A stretch of 8,511 nt of DNA from Gammaproteobacteria bacterium (GTDB lineage: Bacteria; Pseudomonadota; Gammaproteobacteria; UBA6429; Thiohalophilaceae). This document shows, one piece after another, positions 5,834 through 8,511 of the stretch (position 1 is the first letter of the stretch; each line of letters begins with the position of its first letter). The notes below the pieces were generated by a model. It ran no database searches, was not told the DNA's origin, and was given only the letters and a program-made list of their open reading frames with translations. The translations under genes were made by a program, and so were the position numbers. The stretch covers positions 1 through 8,511 of the forward strand of contig JAOUOK010000048.1 in assembly GCA_029880425.1 (NCBI GenBank). Reading direction: 5' to 3'.

Positions 5834-5863
5834 ACTATACATGTATTTACTGACAAAAAACAA
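5834..5863 (-). promoter_or_regulatory. Probable sigma-70 promoter of the HU-family gene
   Basis: On the minus strand, TTGTTT (5863-5858), 18 bases, then TATAGT (5839-5834). Transcription would start near 5827, about 92 bases before the ATG. The -35 lies inside a 7-base inverted repeat, ACAAAAA (5853-5859) and TTTTTGT (5864-5870). An 8-base palindrome TACATGTA (5838-5845) overlaps the upstream edge of the -10. Confidence 0.5.
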
Positions 5864-5870
5864 TTTTTGT
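5853..5870. repeat. Inverted repeat in the HU/Rieske divergent promoter region
   Basis: ACAAAAA (5853-5859) and TTTTTGT (5864-5870) are perfect inverse copies around a four-base centre. The element covers the predicted HU -35 and lies just upstream of the Rieske gene's likely promoter, so a protein bound here could influence both genes. Homopolymer A/T tracts make a chance match fairly likely. Confidence 0.3.
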
Positions 5871-5871
5871 T

Positions 5872-5893
5872 AAATTTTTTATTTTTGTAATAT
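5872..5893 (+). promoter_or_regulatory. Weak candidate promoter for the Rieske gene
   Basis: A -10-like TAATAT lies at 5888-5893. Upstream is only T/A-rich sequence with TTTGTT-like hexamers about 16 bases away. Transcription from here would start near 5900 and leave a leader of about 15 bases before GTG 5915. The -35 is poor; treat this as tentative. Confidence 0.3.
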
Positions 5894-5914
5894 TCCGCCT
5901 ACAGGGTAAATACG

Positions 5915-6247
5915 GTGAAACAAAAAATATGTGATACTGACAGCCTGGACGAGCTGTCATGCAGGGAATTTACTGTGCAAAGTGCAGCAACTGAAAAAGA
6001 TGCCTTTCTCATATATGTTAATCAACAATGTTATGCCTATGAAAACAGTTGTCCTCATACCGGGGTCAATCTTAACTGGCAAAAAGAGCAGTTTTTTAGT
6101 CTTGATGGCCTTTTTTTACAATGTAGTCTGCACGGTGCTTTATTTGAACCGGAAACCGGCTTCTGTGTGCGTGGTCCATGCCAGGGACAAAGATTAAAAT
6201 CTATTAATATAATAAATGAAGACGGAGCCTTGTATGTGGCGGAATAA
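5915..6247 (+). CDS. Small Rieske [2Fe-2S] ferredoxin-like protein
   Basis: A 110-residue cytoplasmic protein consisting of one Rieske domain. The two cluster-binding boxes are C46-P-H48 (SCPHTGVNLNW) and C70-SL-H73 (QCSLHGALF), each giving one Cys and one His to the 2Fe-2S centre, followed by the usual FEPETG and GPC loop (77-89). C84 and C89 are not cluster ligands. There is no Tat signal or transmembrane anchor, so it is not a cytochrome bc1 Rieske subunit. It resembles the ferredoxin-like group that feeds electrons to oxygenases or has unassigned roles. No oxygenase or reductase gene is adjacent, so its partner is unknown. The start is GTG 5915 with AGGG eight bases upstream. A rival ATG-initiated frame at 5931 is a shadow lacking the motif. 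Confidence 0.93.
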   Translation: MKQKICDTDSLDELSCREFTVQSAATEKDAFLIYVNQQCYAYENSCPHTGVNLNWQKEQFFSLDGLFLQCSLHGALFEPETGFCVRGPCQGQRLKSINIINEDGALYVAE

Positions 6248-6265
6248 AACAGAAATTTTAAGCCC

Positions 6266-6281
6266 GTATTACGATTAATAC
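6266..6281. repeat. Inverted repeat between the Rieske and SH3 genes
   Basis: GTATTA (6266-6271), CGAT, TAATAC (6276-6281): a perfect 6-base inverted repeat with a four-base self-complementary-like centre. No T tract follows, so it is a poor terminator. It could be a protein-binding site, or part of a weak hairpin after the Rieske gene. Confidence 0.3.
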
Positions 6282-6335
6282 TGTTATTTATGAACCGAAG
6301 TTGTTAAGTTAGGCAGGTAAATTAAAGGGACTCAT

Positions 6336-6362
6336 TAAAGAAAATGTCAAATTTACCGATAA
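6336..6362 (+). promoter_or_regulatory. Candidate sigma-28 (FliA) promoter for the SH3 gene
   Basis: TAAAGAAA (6336-6343), exactly 11 bases, then ACCGATAA (6355-6362). The enteric flagellar sigma-28 consensus is TAAAGTTT-N11-GCCGATAA: the TAAAG core matches fully, the -10 matches at 7 of 8, and the spacing is exact. Transcription would begin near 6369, giving a leader of about 38 bases before ATG 6407. No convincing sigma-70 promoter was found in this gap. Confidence 0.55.
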
Positions 6363-6406
6363 ATAAGATGCTACGAGTATAAAAATATTGAAGTTGTTTA
6401 CTAAAT

Positions 6407-7015
6407 ATGAAAACTGAAAAAGATTACATTCTATTTCACACCATTTCGCGTTATTTTTTATCACTACTTTTTTCAGGCTTGATGTTTGGTCATGCCAGCA
6501 TTGTCAGTGCCGATGAATATGTTTATATCAGTGACCATTTACGTGTGGGTGTTCGCAAGGAGCCGAAGAGTGGTATACCTCCGATCAGTGTTGTATTCAC
6601 GGGGATGCGTTTACAGGTCCACGAAAAAACCGATGGTTATCTTAAAATCACAACAGATAAAGGTGTGACGGGCTGGATTAAAGATATTTACGTAACAAAA
6701 AAAGCACCGGCTATCATTCAGTTAAATGCATTAAAAGAAAAATATACCCGGCTAGAAAAAGATAATGCACAGGGAAATAATACTGCTGCAGTGCTTGAAA
6801 AAGCGAATCTGGCGTTAAGTGAACAGCTTGACGAACTTAAAGCAGAGCGTCGTGAATGGACCAGGGAAAGGGCAGACTTACTCGCGACTCAGTACGAAGA
6901 ATCGTCCTGGTTATGGTTAGTGGGCCTGGTCTTTTTAGTGATTTTGAGCTTTGTATCCGGAATCTTCTGGTATAAAAATTATGTTATGAAGCGGTTGGGT
7001 GGACTCAGGGTCTAA
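6407..7015 (+). CDS. TIGR04211-like SH3 domain membrane protein (YgiM-like)
   Basis: A 202-residue envelope protein. In order: an N-terminal signal sequence with hydrophobic core (FLSLLFSGLMFGHASIVSA, likely cleaved after A35); a bacterial SH3 domain (about 38-97) with DHLRVGVRKEPKSG, a GMRLQVHEKTDGYLKI strand pair and GWIKDIYV; a coiled-coil stretch (about 104-160, rich in Leu/Glu/Lys); and a transmembrane helix (167-189, SWLWLVGLVFLVILSFVSG) with a short basic tail (KNYVMKRLGG). This order, with the SH3 domain in the periplasm, is that of the TIGR04211/YgiM family, whose molecular function is unknown; SH3b domains often bind peptidoglycan or peptides. The site before ATG 6407 is weak (GAAG). 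The gene converges with the YbaK-HDOD gene, only 9 bases between stops. Confidence 0.9.
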   Translation: MKTEKDYILFHTISRYFLSLLFSGLMFGHASIVSADEYVYISDHLRVGVRKEPKSGIPPISVVFTGMRLQVHEKTDGYLKITTDKGVTGWIKDIYVTKKAPAIIQLNALKEKYTRLEKDNAQGNNTAAVLEKANLALSEQLDELKAERREWTRERADLLATQYEESSWLWLVGLVFLVILSFVSGIFWYKNYVMKRLGGLRV

Positions 7016-7024
7016 GGTTTTTAA

Positions 7025-8377
7025 TCAGGCACAAAGTGTATTAGCAATAGCATCAAGCGCGGTGTTTTCTTCCATAATGGCAGCTATTGCTTCTTTAACA
7101 TTTTCTTTATTCAGTTCAAGGCGTCGGCATAGTTCAGCCTGATCTATTTCTTCATCTGCATCCGATAAATCATGCTCTTTTAAAACTTGTCCCGCGAGCT
7201 GGGTGAGCCAAACATAAATCTCGTGTTTACCCGTGTAGTTGGGTGTATGGTGTTCACCAACAACAGTAGAAATTTCTTCCGGCATATTCCAGTGCAGCAT
7301 CAGGTGTTGGCCAATGGTGGTATGACTACAGGTAAACAAGTTTTGCTCAGTAGTAATTAATGCTTGTTCAGGTCGATTGGTGAGCATTTTATTGAGCCAG
7401 TTAAATTCGGACTGGAATAAATTTCCCATTATGACAATACCGATGTTGTGCAGCAGTCCCGTGATATAAGCGATTGATGTTGATGGGCGGGATTCCCTGG
7501 GTATACGTAATGCAAGCTGTTGGCATAGTGCTGCACGGTAAGTCGCTTCTTTCCAGAAAGTATGCATGCTTAAGCGGCCTGTTTGAGGAAGTTTAAATGC
7601 CCGGCCAAGTGCGCCACCAAAAGACATATAGAGCACCGTTTCATAGCCCAGCACCCTGAAAATCGCATCATGTAAGTTACTTATCTGGCCGCTGAAAGCA
7701 AAAAGGGAAGAATTTGCATAACGTAAAATTTGTGCAGTAAGCGCGGGATCATGAGAGATAATTTTTACCATATCATCAACTGTGGCATCAGGATTAGCTT
7801 GTAACTTGAGTAAGTCTGCTGAAATTGATGGCATAACAGGGAGGTGATCTATGTTTTTAAGCCGGGCCAGTAAATTACTTTTCATTTTTCCAGTGCTGTT
7901 CGATTGAACATGATGAGTATGTGAAAATATTCCGCCAATCAGGGCATTTTCTATCATTATCTGCATTTCCCAGATATCGACCTGAAGCCGTTCTTCCGGG
8001 TTATCAGTGACTAGCAAAACGGTTGATTTATTGCTCAAGGGCTCATTGATAATGAGCTGTATGTTAAATTCTCCTGCCTTCCGGGAAGGCGATTTACTGA
8101 AAGGTTTGAGCTTTAATTCTTTTATTGAGTTATGAGTTTCAGAGAGTTCCTGCAGACTCATAAAGCGTAGCTCAGGGCGCTCTACCAGCGCTTTCAGGGT
8201 AAGAAGATCAAGTTGATGACCGTTATTGTAAATGGCCATAACAATGCCTTCACTGTCTTTGAGAAGGCTTATTGAGGCATGGGCTTTGTCCACGTTATCA
8301 GGAACAGCGCTATGTACCCGTTGATGGGGGATACCCTGTTTAATTAATAAATCCTTGATAATAGAAGAAAGTAACAT
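7025..8377 (-). CDS. YbaK-like/HDOD two-domain signalling protein
   Basis: A 450-residue soluble protein. Residues 1-155 resemble the YbaK/ProX aminoacyl-tRNA deacylase fold (MAIYNNGHQLDLLTLKALV at 47-65, then LRFMSLQEL). The lysine expected after the ligand loop is not evident at the matching place (AHASISLL, 32-39), so deacylase activity is doubtful. Residues about 176-385 are an HDOD domain: HLPVMPSIS, SHDPALTAQILRYANSSLF (208-226), RVLGYETV, and GLLHNIG (307-313). Here the HD pair reads H310-N311, so even the residual metal motif is lost. The tail (about 395-450) is helical and acidic. The protein is probably a regulatory scaffold. ATG 8377 has a weak GAACAG site. The same architecture is known in other gammaproteobacteria. 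Upstream is a sigma-28-like promoter; downstream it meets the SH3 gene with no terminator. Confidence 0.92.
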   Translation of the reverse strand: MLLSSIIKDLLIKQGIPHQRVHSAVPDNVDKAHASISLLKDSEGIVMAIYNNGHQLDLLTLKALVERPELRFMSLQELSETHNSIKELKLKPFSKSPSRKAGEFNIQLIINEPLSNKSTVLLVTDNPEERLQVDIWEMQIMIENALIGGIFSHTHHVQSNSTGKMKSNLLARLKNIDHLPVMPSISADLLKLQANPDATVDDMVKIISHDPALTAQILRYANSSLFAFSGQISNLHDAIFRVLGYETVLYMSFGGALGRAFKLPQTGRLSMHTFWKEATYRAALCQQLALRIPRESRPSTSIAYITGLLHNIGIVIMGNLFQSEFNWLNKMLTNRPEQALITTEQNLFTCSHTTIGQHLMLHWNMPEEISTVVGEHHTPNYTGKHEIYVWLTQLAGQVLKEHDLSDADEEIDQAELCRRLELNKENVKEAIAAIMEENTALDAIANTLCA

Positions 8378-8425
8378 CTGTTCTATATGGCTTCAGCTCT
8401 GGTAAATGTTGCGAATCAGGTTGGT

Positions 8426-8452
8426 TTATCGACAAATCCCCGGAATACTTAA
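8426..8452 (-). promoter_or_regulatory. Candidate sigma-28 (FliA) promoter for the YbaK-HDOD gene
   Basis: On the minus strand, TTAAGTAT (8452-8445), exactly 11 bases, then GTCGATAA (8433-8426). Against TAAAGTTT-N11-GCCGATAA this is 6 of 8 and 7 of 8 with correct spacing. Transcription would start near 8419, about 42 bases before ATG 8377, nearly the same geometry as the site before the convergent SH3 gene. Confidence 0.45.
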
Positions 8453-8511
8453 TGCTTGATAGTAAAAGATGTGATGTATTTAACACTCTATTTTTATGTG
8501 TTGTTAGATGC

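Noticed and set aside
5931..6197. Second plus-strand frame inside the Rieske gene
   Set aside because: The GTG-started frame carries both Rieske boxes; this one carries no motif.
6486..6668. Second plus-strand frame inside the SH3 gene
   Set aside because: Out of frame with the signal peptide-SH3-coiled-coil-TM protein and without any recognisable motif.
1..8511. Mobile elements, CRISPR arrays, tRNA or rRNA genes
   Set aside because: No transposase or integrase fragment, no spaced direct repeats, no CCA-ended cloverleaf and no conserved rRNA stretch was seen on either strand.

Overview
The window reads as ordinary chromosomal DNA of a gammaproteobacterium with moderately AT-rich DNA. The case rests on a set of families typical of that class: YajQ, DUF6316, DUF3565, YfaZ, a TIGR04211-type SH3 protein, an HU protein with a lysine/alanine tail and a YbaK-HDOD fusion. 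There is no transposase, integrase, CRISPR array, tRNA or rRNA, and no sign of recent transfer. The order or genus cannot be fixed from this sequence.

Layout, left to right. At 1-697 (minus) is the 5' part of a membrane-anchored putative zinc metalloprotease that starts on GTG and runs off the left edge. At 840-1013 (plus) is a small DUF6316 protein. At 1058-1363 (minus) is a small lipoprotein. At 1609-2309 (plus), yajQ and a DUF3565 zinc-ribbon-like gene form a probable operon, followed by a gene-free stretch of 450 bases that holds a strong intrinsic terminator (2519-2553) and two inverted repeats. At 2760-4594 (plus) a protein made of two cyclic-nucleotide-binding domains is followed by a stand-alone HDOD protein. 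At 4699-5268 (plus) is a YfaZ-type outer membrane protein behind a sigma-54-like promoter. A perfect bidirectional terminator (5293-5321) separates it from the convergent HU-family gene (5343-5735, minus). A small Rieske ferredoxin-like gene (5915-6247, plus) diverges from the HU gene. Finally, a TIGR04211-like SH3 membrane protein (6407-7015, plus) converges with a YbaK-like/HDOD protein (7025-8377, minus), with only 9 bases between the stop codons.

How they may work together. Three unlinked or loosely linked units carry nucleotide-signalling parts: the c-di-GMP-binding-type YajQ, the double cNMP receptor, and two HDOD proteins. Reading the upstream regions by eye, I find good matches to the flagellar sigma-28 consensus in front of both genes of the right-hand convergent pair, and a good sigma-54 (-24/-12) match in front of the YfaZ gene. 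If real, these would tie an HDOD signalling protein and an SH3/coiled-coil envelope protein to the motility programme. That link is inferred from promoter motifs only. I see no convincing wholly new system. The most interesting candidates are the double-cNMP/HDOD two-gene module and the pair of sigma-28-like promoters.
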